Origin: an uncultured bacterium
GTDB taxonomy: Bacteria > Pseudomonadota > Alphaproteobacteria > SP197
DNA length: 16,718 nucleotides
Direction: 5' to 3'
Assembly (NCBI GenBank): GCA_938014945.1
Contig: CALLQH010000168.1
Coordinates: forward strand, 1-16,718
Shown here: in pieces, positions 7,306 to 13,367 of the stretch
How the letters are laid out: every line of letters starts with the position of its first letter
How positions within the stretch are numbered: position 1 is the stretch's first letter
Notes under the pieces: model-generated
Database searches by the model: none
Seen by the model: the letters and a program-made list of their open reading frames with translations, nothing else
What the model was told of the DNA's origin: nothing
Program-made: the position numbers and the translations under genes

Positions 7306-8285
7306 CAGCGTGTACCGGCCCCCTTGGGCCGTCCGTCATAGGCCTGCACGATACGCGTCACCAGTTCGTGGCGCACGACGTCGACATGGGTGAAGCGCAC
7401 CATGGCGATGCCCTCGACATCCTTGAGCACGTCCAGCGCATCGGCCAGGCCCGAGGTCTGGCCCGGCGGCAGGTCGATCTGGCTGAGATCGCCGGTGACG
7501 ACCATGCGGGCGTTTTCGCCCAGGCGCGTCAGGAACATCTTCATCTGCACGGCAGAGGTGTTCTGCGCCTCGTCCAGGATGACGAAGGCGTTCGACAGCG
7601 TGCGGCCGCGCATGAAGGCAAGCGGGGCGACCTCGATGTCGTCGCTGGCGAGTTTGCGCGCCACCTTCTCGCCCGGCAGCATGTCATGCAGCGCGTCATA
7701 GAGCGGGCGCAGATAGGGATCGACCTTCTCGCGCAGGTCGCCGGGCAGGAAGCCCAGCCGCTCGCCCGCCTCGACCGCGGGGCGCGAGAGCACGATGCGA
7801 TCGACGCGCCCGGCCTCCATCATGGCAACGGCCATGGCGACGGCGAGATAGGTCTTGCCGGTGCCGGCCGGCCCCAAGGCAAAGACCAGCTCGTTCTCGG
7901 CCAGGGTCTGCAGGTAGCGGGCCTGGTTGCGCGAGCGCGGCGTGATGCGCCGCTTGGGCGTCTTGATCTCGATCAGGTTGGTCGGCTCGCCCTCGGCGGC
8001 AGGCTCGTTGGCGATGCGCACGGCGGCGTCGACCTCCGCAAGCGAGACCGGCAGCCCCGTCTTCAGGCGGGCATACAGCGCGTTCAGCACGGCAACCGCC
8101 GTATCGGCCGAACCTTCCGGGCCGGAGACCGCGATCTGGTTGCCGCGCGAGGACAGCGCCACGCCCAGGCGCTGTTCGATGCGCGCCAGGTGGCGGTCAT
8201 GGTCGCCGAAAAGCTGGGGGACGAGGCCGTTGTCGTCGAAGGAAAGATAACGCGGCGTCGCGCCGCCGGCCTCACCGCTTTTCAC
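7305..8285 (-). CDS. ybeZ: PhoH-like ATPase (YbeZ)
   Basis: A 326-residue P-loop protein with Walker A GPAGTGKT (138-145) and Walker B VILDEAQN (235-242), preceded by a KH-like N-terminal region (about 15-75). PhoH/YbeZ proteins are cytoplasmic ATPases proposed to act with YbeY in RNA processing. An open frame extends far upstream inside miaB, but GTG 8285 has GGAGGT six bases before it, forms a GTGA overlap with the miaB stop and gives the normal family length, so I take it as the start. It is one of five tightly linked genes. Confidence 0.95.
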   Translation of the reverse strand: MKSGEAGGATPRYLSFDDNGLVPQLFGDHDRHLARIEQRLGVALSSRGNQIAVSGPEGSADTAVAVLNALYARLKTGLPVSLAEVDAAVRIANEPAAEGEPTNLIEIKTPKRRITPRSRNQARYLQTLAENELVFALGPAGTGKTYLAVAMAVAMMEAGRVDRIVLSRPAVEAGERLGFLPGDLREKVDPYLRPLYDALHDMLPGEKVARKLASDDIEVAPLAFMRGRTLSNAFVILDEAQNTSAVQMKMFLTRLGENARMVVTGDLSQIDLPPGQTSGLADALDVLKDVEGIAMVRFTHVDVVRHELVTRIVQAYDGRPKGAGTR

Positions 8286-9655
8286 GCGCCGACCTCCGCA
8301 TGGTGACGGGCGGACGCGCCTGCCGAGGCAAGCACGCCGGCCAGGGAATTGGGCTTGGCCTCGAGGATGGTGACCGGAACGATGCGGCCCATGAGATCGT
8401 CGTCGGCCATGGCATAAACCGCCTGCAGATAGGGCGAGCGGCCGATGAGCTGACCCTTGCGGCGCCCGACGCGCTCGAAGAGCACCGGCAGGGTGCGCCC
8501 GACCGTGGCGTGGTTGAAGGCGTCGTGCTGGGCGCCGAGCAACTGCTGCAACGCGGCCAGCCGCTCGCTCTTGACGTTCTCGGGCACCTGCAGGTTCTCG
8601 CCCGCCGCGGGCGTGCCGGGACGCGGGCTGTACTTGAAGGTGAAGGCCGAGGCGTAGCCGACATCGTTCACCAGCTTGAGCGTCGCGGCGAAATCGGCGT
8701 CGCTCTCGCCGGGAAAGCCGACGATGAAGTCGCAGGACATGGCGATGTCGGGGCGCGCCTTGCGGATGCGCTCGACCAGGCGGCGATAGTCGTCGGCGGT
8801 GTGGCGTCGGTTCATCGCCTTGAGGATGGTGTCCGAACCCGACTGCACCGGCAGGTGCAGATAGGGCATGAGCTGCTCCAGCTCGCCATGGGCCGCGATC
8901 AGGTCGTCGTCCATGTCGCGCGGATGGGAGGTGGTGTAGCGGATACGCTCCAGCCCCGGCACCTCGGCCAGCGCGCGCAGCAGACGGCCGAAGCTCCATG
9001 GCCCGCCGTCGGTGCCCTCGCCGTGCCAGGCGTTGACGTTCTGGCCGAGCAGGGTGAGCTCGGCGACGCCGGAGGCGACGAGGCGTCGCGCTTCCGCGAG
9101 GATCGCGTCCGCGGGCCGCGAGAACTCGGCGCCGCGCGTATAGGGCACGACGCAGAAGGTGCAGAACTTGTCGCAGCCTTCCTGGATCGAGAGGAAGGCC
9201 GTGGGCCCGTCGACCGCCTGGGTTTCGGGCAAATGGTCGAACTTCGATTCGGGCGGGAAATCGGTGTCGAGCACGGCGCCGGCGCTGCGGTGGGCGCGCG
9301 CGACCAGCTCGGGCAGGCGGTGATAGGTCTGCGGCCCGACGACCAGATCGACCACCGGCGCGCGGCGGATCATCTCCTCGCCCTCGGCCTGGGCGACGCA
9401 GCCGGCGACGGCGATCATCATGGCGCCGCCCATCCGGGCGCGCTCTTCCTTCAGCGGGCGCAGGCGGCCCAGTTCGGAATAGACCTTCTCGGCGGCCTTC
9501 TCGCGGATATGGCAGGTGTTGAGAATGACGAGGTCGGCGCCCTCGGGCGTCATCGTCGTCTCATAGCCGAGCGGAGCCAGCAGATCGGCCATACGACCGG
9601 AGTCGTAGACGTTCATCTGGCAGCCATAGGTCTTGATGAAGAGTTTCTTTGGCAA
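8282..9655 (-). CDS. miaB: tRNA-2-methylthio-N6-dimethylallyladenosine synthase MiaB
   Basis: A 457-residue radical-SAM methylthiotransferase that turns i6A37 into ms2i6A37 in tRNAs reading U-starting codons. It has the N-terminal UPF0004 domain with Cys12 (KTYGCQMN), Cys48 (NTCHIR) and Cys86 for one cluster, the radical-SAM motif CDKFCTFC (161-168), and a C-terminal TRAM-like region. The only usable start for this frame is TTG 9655, with no ribosome-binding sequence. An in-frame TAG (9679-9677) stands between it and an ATG at 9715. A 7-bp hairpin lies just upstream. It overlaps phoH by 4 bases and is the first gene of the miaB-lnt run. Function is secure; the start is in doubt. Confidence 0.95.
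   Translation of the reverse strand: MPKKLFIKTYGCQMNVYDSGRMADLLAPLGYETTMTPEGADLVILNTCHIREKAAEKVYSELGRLRPLKEERARMGGAMMIAVAGCVAQAEGEEMIRRAPVVDLVVGPQTYHRLPELVARAHRSAGAVLDTDFPPESKFDHLPETQAVDGPTAFLSIQEGCDKFCTFCVVPYTRGAEFSRPADAILAEARRLVASGVAELTLLGQNVNAWHGEGTDGGPWSFGRLLRALAEVPGLERIRYTTSHPRDMDDDLIAAHGELEQLMPYLHLPVQSGSDTILKAMNRRHTADDYRRLVERIRKARPDIAMSCDFIVGFPGESDADFAATLKLVNDVGYASAFTFKYSPRPGTPAAGENLQVPENVKSERLAALQQLLGAQHDAFNHATVGRTLPVLFERVGRRKGQLIGRSPYLQAVYAMADDDLMGRIVPVTILEAKPNSLAGVLASAGASARHHAEVGA
8292..8297 (-). promoter_or_regulatory. Ribosome-binding site fixing the phoH GTG start
   Basis: GGAGGT lies six bases before GTG 8285, inside the end of miaB, and excludes the much longer upstream frame. 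Confidence 0.8.
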
Positions 9656-9670
9656 GCGGGGTCGCGATGT

Positions 9671-9688
9671 CGACGCCTAGCGGCGTCG
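9671..9688 (-). repeat. Hairpin in the miaB leader
   Basis: CGACGCC (9671-9677) and GGCGTCG (9682-9688) form a perfect 7-bp stem with a 4-base loop. It starts 16 bases before the TTG start of miaB and includes the in-frame TAG. It could limit ribosome access or be chance in a GC-rich leader. Confidence 0.5.
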
Positions 9689-9797
9689 CCTGTTCGTGCG
9701 TGTGGTGTCGCTCATGCGGCCGACGAATGTTCGCCTGACAAGAATGCGCCTGCTGACACGTTGCTGCCCCGCGCGGGATTGCCGGGGAGAAGGATCG

Positions 9798-9827
9798 AGA
9801 ATGCCTTAGCCCCGCGGGCAGAGTCAA
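9798..9827 (-). promoter_or_regulatory. Candidate miaB promoter
   Basis: On the minus strand TTGACT (9827-9822) is followed after 18 bases by CATTCT (9803-9798). It is the best -35/-10 pair I found in the 240-base gap between plsC and miaB. The -35 fits well; the -10 is weak (3 of 6). The -35 lies inside the dyad at 9812-9842. Confidence 0.4.
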
Positions 9828-9842
9828 TTGACAAGCCCGCGG
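9812..9842. repeat. 31-bp dyad upstream of miaB
   Basis: CCGCGGGC (9812-9819) and GCCCGCGG (9835-9842) are perfect inverted arms. They flank the perfect 10-bp palindrome GTCAATTGAC (9823-9832), and both symmetries share nearly the same centre (about 9827). It covers the candidate miaB -35 element. It could be an operator. There is no T-tract after it, so it is not an ordinary terminator of the plsC gene. Confidence 0.65.
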
Positions 9843-9895
9843 ACCAGCCTTGTGCCAGACGGCTGCGACAGGGCGATGACGGCGCGGCGTGGCGC

Positions 9896-10759
9896 TCAGC
9901 CACCGGCGGAAGGCTCGGCCGCCTTGCCCGCATCCTTGCCCTTGCGGCGCAGGCTGGCGAAACGCCGCCGCGTCTTGGCGGGCAGGGCGCCGGCGAGCGC
10001 GGTGGCGACGCCGTCCGAGACGATCTCCTCGCAAGCCGCGGCAAGCTGGCGTCGGTCGCCGCCGGCGCTCTCGATCGTCATCGGCGCATGGAACTGCACG
10101 ACCACGGTCAGCGTGCCCGCGCCCAGGAAGCGCCAGGCATGGGGTGCAAGCTCCATGTCGCCGTACCAGGCGAAGGTCGGGCGCATGTCGCGGTCCATCG
10201 GCAGGTTGGAGAATCCGGCATAGGCGATGGAGACCGGCTGCACCGTCAGCGGCTTGCCGTCGATTTCCTGCTGGGCGACCGCGAAGAGGGCGCGCTTGAA
10301 GGGCAGCACCCGGTTGCCGTCGCTGGTCGTGCCCTCGGGAAACAGGATCAGCCGTTCGCCCTTTTCCAGGCGCGCGGTGATGGCGTCCTTCTGCTTGCCG
10401 GCCTGGGTCGGGCGGCGGTCGACGAAGACCGTGCGCTGGAGCTTGGCCAGCCAGCCGAACAGCGGCCATGTCGCGACCTCGGCCTTGGCGACGAAACTGC
10501 CGCGCACCAGGGCGCCCAGGATCTCGATGTCGAGATAGGAGGTGTGGTTGGCGACGATCAGCAGGGGCTTCTGCTTGGCCACGCGCCCGCGCACGTCCAG
10601 GCGGATGCCGAAGATGCGGCAGACCAGGCGGTGGTAGCCCTGGGCGAAACCGACGCTGGCCCGCGCGCCGATCGCCACGAGCACCGCCTGGATCGGCATG
10701 CAGGGCAGGGTCAGCCCGACATAGAGCAGCAGGCGCAGGACCGCGAGCGGAACGCTCAT
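9896..10759 (-). CDS. 1-acyl-glycerol-3-phosphate or lyso-ornithine-lipid acyltransferase (PlsC/OlsA family)
   Basis: A 287-residue membrane-associated acyltransferase with the catalytic NHTSYLD (HX4D, 71-77) and FPEGTTSDG (140-148) motifs and a hydrophobic N-terminus (about 5-32). Family members transfer an acyl group from acyl-ACP or acyl-CoA to lysophosphatidic acid (PlsC) or to lyso-ornithine lipid (OlsA). It overlaps the OlsB-like gene upstream by 4 bases (ATGA) and has GGAGG shortly before its start, so the pair is probably translated together. That neighbour makes the OlsA role attractive, but PlsC cannot be excluded from sequence alone. The C-terminal tail (from about 255) is basic and variable. 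Confidence 0.88.
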   Translation of the reverse strand: MSVPLAVLRLLLYVGLTLPCMPIQAVLVAIGARASVGFAQGYHRLVCRIFGIRLDVRGRVAKQKPLLIVANHTSYLDIEILGALVRGSFVAKAEVATWPLFGWLAKLQRTVFVDRRPTQAGKQKDAITARLEKGERLILFPEGTTSDGNRVLPFKRALFAVAQQEIDGKPLTVQPVSIAYAGFSNLPMDRDMRPTFAWYGDMELAPHAWRFLGAGTLTVVVQFHAPMTIESAGGDRRQLAAACEEIVSDGVATALAGALPAKTRRRFASLRRKGKDAGKAAEPSAGG

Positions 10760-11592
10760 GCCCCCTCCGCGCCCTCGGCCTGCTCCTCGTCGTCGCGGCT
10801 GTAACGCGCGCGATACTTGTCGTCGGTCGCCTGGATGTCGAGCACGACGCAGACATCGGTGGTGTTGAACTGTTCGTCGATCACCGCGCCGTCGCCGAAG
10901 CGGCAGCCGGCGCGCGCGTAACCCTTGATCAGCGGCGGCAGGCTGGCCGCGCCGGCCTTGGGATCGACCTCTTCCAGCGGCAGCCGGTTCATCTCGATGT
11001 AGCGGCTTTCCAGGGCGCGGGCGCGAAGGTGCTCGGGCGCGCGCAGGTGGTGGTGGAGGTGAGAGAGCGGCAGGGCGAGCTCTTCCGGGTCGGTGCCGTG
11101 CAGGCTGGCGCAGCCGAACATCAGGCGGATGTCGTACTGGACGACATAGGCGCCCAGGCCGCGCAGCAGCGCCTGGACGACGGCGCCGGCGCGGTAGTTC
11201 ATGTCGACGCAGCTGCGCCCCAGCTCGACCAGTTCGCCCTCCACGGCGAGCAGCTTGGAAATGTCGTATTCGTCTTCGGTATAGAAGCGGCCGTGTTTCT
11301 CGGCCACCGAGCGGCGCAGCAGGCGATAGGTGCCGACCACGGCGTCCTCGCCGCTGCGCTTGGAATCGGTCACCAGCAGGTGGTCGCAGATCTCGTCGAA
11401 GGCGTCGAAGTCGCGCTTCTCGGCTTCCATGGTGCCGATCGGCTTGGCCTTCATCTCTTCATAGAAGACGCGGTAGCGCAGCCGCTGGACGGCAAGCACG
11501 TCGGCCTCGTTGCGCGCCATGCGCAGCTCGAACGGCCCGAGCCGGACACCGGCGTCGAGCGGGGCTGGTTCCTGCCTTTGGGGGTCGCTCAT
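10756..11592 (-). CDS. OlsB-like N-acyltransferase (ornithine lipid synthesis, GNAT fold)
   Basis: A 278-residue protein of the family once labelled putative hemolysin (COG3176), which includes OlsB, the enzyme that N-acylates ornithine with a 3-hydroxyacyl group from acyl-ACP. Typical stretches are QRLRYRVFYEEMKAK near residue 40, DEICDHLLVTD, VVGTYRLLRR, VELGRSCVDMNYR, and LPPLIKGYARAG toward the C-terminus. Cytoplasmic, with no signal peptide. It starts 21 bases after the fur stop and overlaps the PlsC/OlsA-like gene by 4 bases. An OlsB plus an O-acyltransferase is enough to make ornithine lipids, phosphate-free membrane lipids common in alphaproteobacteria. The acyl acceptor here is inferred from family and context. 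Confidence 0.82.
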   Translation of the reverse strand: MSDPQRQEPAPLDAGVRLGPFELRMARNEADVLAVQRLRYRVFYEEMKAKPIGTMEAEKRDFDAFDEICDHLLVTDSKRSGEDAVVGTYRLLRRSVAEKHGRFYTEDEYDISKLLAVEGELVELGRSCVDMNYRAGAVVQALLRGLGAYVVQYDIRLMFGCASLHGTDPEELALPLSHLHHHLRAPEHLRARALESRYIEMNRLPLEEVDPKAGAASLPPLIKGYARAGCRFGDGAVIDEQFNTTDVCVVLDIQATDDKYRARYSRDDEEQAEGAEGA

Positions 11593-11613
11593 GCCGGCCG
11601 GAATACCATGGCG

Positions 11614-12042
11614 TCAGTCATTGCCGCCGCGTCGCTTCAGCGGCAGACAGAACAGCTCGAGCTTGTGGTCGACGATGCGGTAGCCCAGGCGCTTGGCGAT
11701 CTTCTCCTGCAGCGCTTCCAACTCCTCGTCGAAGAACTCGATGACCTTGCCGGTCTCGACATCGATCAGGTGATCGTGATGGGTGTCGTCGTCGCTCGCC
11801 TCGTAACGGGCGCGCCCGCCGCCGAAGTCGTGGCTCTGGATGATGCTGTTGTCCTCGAACAGGCGCAGCGTGCGATAGACCGTGGCCAGAGAGATCTTCT
11901 GGTCGACCTCGCTGGCGCGGCGATAGACCTCCTCGACATCGGGATGGTCCTCGGCATCCGAAAGAATCTGCGCGATGACCCGCCGCTGCTCGGTCATCTT
12001 CAGACCCTTGTCGATGCAAGCCTGTTCGATGCGTGAATTCAT
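11614..12042 (-). CDS. fur: Fur/Mur-family metalloregulator
   Basis: A 142-residue repressor with a winged helix (MTEQRRVIAQILSDAEDHPDVEEVY, continuing to SLATVYRTLRLFE, about 16-64) and a C-terminal dimerisation domain with the metal site HHDH (88-91) and His126. The two cysteines that follow HHDHLI in classical Fur are replaced by Asp94 and Gly98, as in many alphaproteobacterial Fur/Mur proteins, which often respond to manganese rather than iron. I chose ATG 12042, which gives the normal N-terminus, over a frame open 16 codons further upstream that would begin inside the terminator. Its promoter probably overlaps the mucR terminator. Olfactory to that, the lipid genes follow 21 bases downstream. 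Confidence 0.93.
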   Translation of the reverse strand: MNSRIEQACIDKGLKMTEQRRVIAQILSDAEDHPDVEEVYRRASEVDQKISLATVYRTLRLFEDNSIIQSHDFGGGRARYEASDDDTHHDHLIDVETGKVIEFFDEELEALQEKIAKRLGYRIVDHKLELFCLPLKRRGGND

Positions 12043-12066
12043 CGCCCTCGTCCTCACCCGATCCGT

Positions 12067-12106
12067 GAAAAAAAGATCGGCGCGCCGCACTGTGGCGACG
12101 CGCCGA
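12067..12106 (-). terminator. Rho-independent terminator between mucR and fur
   Basis: On the minus strand CGGCGCG (12105-12099) pairs with CGCGCCG (12084-12078), followed two bases later by a run of seven T's (12074-12068). It should stop transcripts coming from mucR. It lies only 25 bases before the fur start codon. Confidence 0.8.
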
Positions 12107-12134
12107 CTCTAACTTCTGCGGGTCCCGCCGTGAA
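12106..12134 (-). promoter_or_regulatory. Candidate fur promoter overlapping the terminator
   Basis: TTCACG (12134-12129), a 17-base spacer and TAGAGT (12111-12106) make a plausible promoter on the minus strand. The predicted start, about seven bases downstream, would fall at the end of the 5' arm of the terminator, so such transcripts would lack most of that arm. Confidence 0.45.
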
Positions 12135-12160
12135 CCCTTCGCGGAAGCTCTCCGCAAGGG
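12135..12160. repeat. Inverted repeat downstream of mucR
   Basis: CCCTT plus GCGGA (12135-12145, one-base bulge) pair with TCCGC plus AAGGG (12151-12160) around a 5-base loop. It lies 27 bases after the mucR stop and upstream of the terminator. No T-tract follows. It may protect the mRNA 3' end. Confidence 0.5.
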
Positions 12161-12187
12161 CCCCGCGGCCGGGTCCCGCGGCCCGGA

Positions 12188-12613
12188 TCAGGCGCGCTTG
12201 CGGCGGCCGCCGCGGCTGCCCAGGCCGATCTTCTTGGCCAGTTCGCTGCGCTGGGCGGCGTAATTGGGGGCAACCATGGGATAATCCGACGGCAGGCCCC
12301 AGCGGGCGCGGTATTCGTCGGGCGTCAGATCGTAGCGCGTCTTGATGTAGCGCTTCAGCATCTTCAGCTTCTTTCCGTCCTCCAGACACACGATATAGTC
12401 GGGAGCAATGGACTTCTTGATCGAAACGGCAGGCTCCGGACGCTCGGCAACGGCAGCCGGCGTGTTGCCGGAAGCGATGCGGGAAAGCGCGCCGTACACC
12501 TGCTCGATCAGTCCGGGCAGATCACTCGCGGAGATCTCGTTGTTCGCGACGTGGGCCGCGACGATTTCCGTGGTCAGCTCGAGCAGCTCGGCGGAACCGG
12601 CGGAATCGGGCAT
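12188..12613 (-). CDS. mucR: MucR/Ros-family transcriptional regulator
   Basis: A 141-residue regulator. Residues 65-131 carry the MucR DNA-binding region: SIAPDYIVCLEDGKKLKML, then LTPDEYRARWGLPSDYPMVAPNYA and a basic tail. MucR/Ros proteins bind AT-rich promoter DNA and control exopolysaccharide, motility and cell-cycle genes in alphaproteobacteria, and usually repress their own gene. Cys76 and Asp79 are kept, but the zinc-ligand histidines of Ros/MucR are Tyr89 and Arg93 here, so a normal zinc site is unlikely. The N-terminal half is the expected oligomerisation region. The ATG has AAGGAGA five bases upstream, and the AT-rich divergent promoter region lies just beyond. A terminator closes the unit. 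Confidence 0.9.
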   Translation of the reverse strand: MPDSAGSAELLELTTEIVAAHVANNEISASDLPGLIEQVYGALSRIASGNTPAAVAERPEPAVSIKKSIAPDYIVCLEDGKKLKMLKRYIKTRYDLTPDEYRARWGLPSDYPMVAPNYAAQRSELAKKIGLGSRGGRRKRA

Positions 12614-12669
12614 GGTCGTCTCCTTGTTATAAAGTTCGTGCTAAGGTTGTCGATTCTCAATTTGACACA
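12614..12669. promoter_or_regulatory. AT-rich divergent promoter region of mucR and the TusA-like gene
   Basis: This gap is visibly rich in A and T compared with the genes around it. It holds AAGGAGA before mucR and, on the minus strand, TCGACA-16 bases-TATAAC (12653-12626). That pair would start transcription inside the ribosome-binding site, so the true promoter may lie slightly upstream. AT-rich DNA with T-A steps is the kind of target MucR proteins bind, so autoregulation and control of the divergent gene are plausible. Confidence 0.5.
12619..12625 (-). promoter_or_regulatory. Ribosome-binding site of mucR
   Basis: AAGGAGA lies five bases before ATG 12613 and supports that start. Confidence 0.75.
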
Positions 12670-12966
12670 GTGGAACATCCAGTGACAGGCACCGCAGGCA
12701 AGACCACATGCGATCAAGATGAGGAAGATGGGGGTTACGATGTTTTCTTGGACATTACAAGCGATGTCTGCCCTTTGACGTTCGTTAAGACAAAACTGCT
12801 GATCGAACGCATGGAATCGGGTCAGGTTGCCGAGGTTCGCCTCAATGATGGCGAGCCGTTGTCGAATGTTCCCCGCTCGGTGAAGGAACACGGCCACGAA
12901 GTTCTCTCGCTGGTTCAGGAGTCCGAGGACTCCCGTGTCTGGAGACTGCGTTTGCGTGTGCGTTAA
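12670..12966 (+). CDS. TusA-like sulfurtransferase-family protein
   Basis: A 98-residue protein with a TusA/SirA-type fold: DITSDVCPLTFVKTKLLIERM (about 28-48) and VRLNDGEPLSNVPRSVKEHGHEV (about 56-78). Cys34 is the residue that carries persulfide sulfur in TusA. The classical CPxP motif reads CPLT here, a variant I recall from alphaproteobacterial members. The start is GTG 12670 or GTG 12682; neither has a good ribosome-binding site, and the first 20 residues are not conserved. It is divergent from mucR. By hand count 12721-12960 is about 55% G+C, clearly lower than the neighbours, so it may be a more recent arrival or under different codon pressure. Partner and sulfur acceptor are unknown. 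Confidence 0.75.
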   Translation: MEHPVTGTAGKTTCDQDEEDGGYDVFLDITSDVCPLTFVKTKLLIERMESGQVAEVRLNDGEPLSNVPRSVKEHGHEVLSLVQESEDSRVWRLRLRVR

Positions 12967-13074
12967 ACCGGAATGAATGCAGGATAGATCGCACACAAGC
13001 AGTAGCAACTTGCTGCAGTGCGTCCGAAATCATCCTGCCCCGGTCAGGCGGCGATTGGGCGTGAGGACGATGAA

Positions 13075-13347
13075 ATGCAGTTCATGGTGATCGAGCACTT
13101 CAACAATGGTGATGCCGCGGCGATCTACAGCCGCCTGGAAGAGCGCGGCCGGCAGATGCCGGAGGGCCTCGATTATGTCGCAAGCTGGGTTTCGGCCGAT
13201 CTCGGCCGCTGCTTCCAGGTCATGGCCTGCGAGGATGTCACCCTGCTGCAGCGCTGGGTCGCGGCCTGGTGCGACCTTGCCCGCTTCGAGATCGTGCCGG
13301 TCGCCGAAAGCGGTGCGACGCGCCGGGCGATGACCGGCATGGGCTGA
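13075..13347 (+). CDS. Small DUF3303-type protein
   Basis: A 90-residue protein beginning MQFMVIEHFNNGD, resembling the DUF3303 family of small alpha/beta proteins with a ferredoxin-like look. Its function is unknown. A predicted strand-helix-strand order is visible: MVIEHF, AAIYSRLEERG, VASWVSADLGRCFQVMACED, then TLLQRWVAAW and FEIVPV. I chose ATG 13075, with GTGAGG eight bases upstream, over an open frame beginning 19 codons earlier. It lies 108 bases after the TusA-like gene; that gap shows no clear promoter or terminator. It converges with tsaB-rimI. Confidence 0.7.
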   Translation: MQFMVIEHFNNGDAAAIYSRLEERGRQMPEGLDYVASWVSADLGRCFQVMACEDVTLLQRWVAAWCDLARFEIVPVAESGATRRAMTGMG

Positions 13348-13367
13348 GGTCCCGGCCGTCGCCTCAG
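13344..13367. terminator. Possible bidirectional hairpin between convergent genes
   Basis: CTGAGG (13344-13349) and CCTCAG (13362-13367) form a 6-bp stem with a 12-base loop. The stop codons of both convergent genes lie within the arms. No T-tract is present on either side, so this is a weak call. Confidence 0.3.

Noticed and set aside
9821..12656. GANTC (CcrM methylation) sites in the miaB, fur and mucR promoter regions (9821, 12105, 12652)
   Set aside because: The sites are real, but GANTC also occurs within several genes in the window, so I cannot claim enrichment without a genome-wide count.
12967..13074. Small gene or promoter between the TusA-like and DUF3303-type genes
   Set aside because: Only a short imperfect symmetry (AGCAAcTTGCT) was seen; there is no coding frame with a ribosome-binding site and no clear -35/-10 pair.
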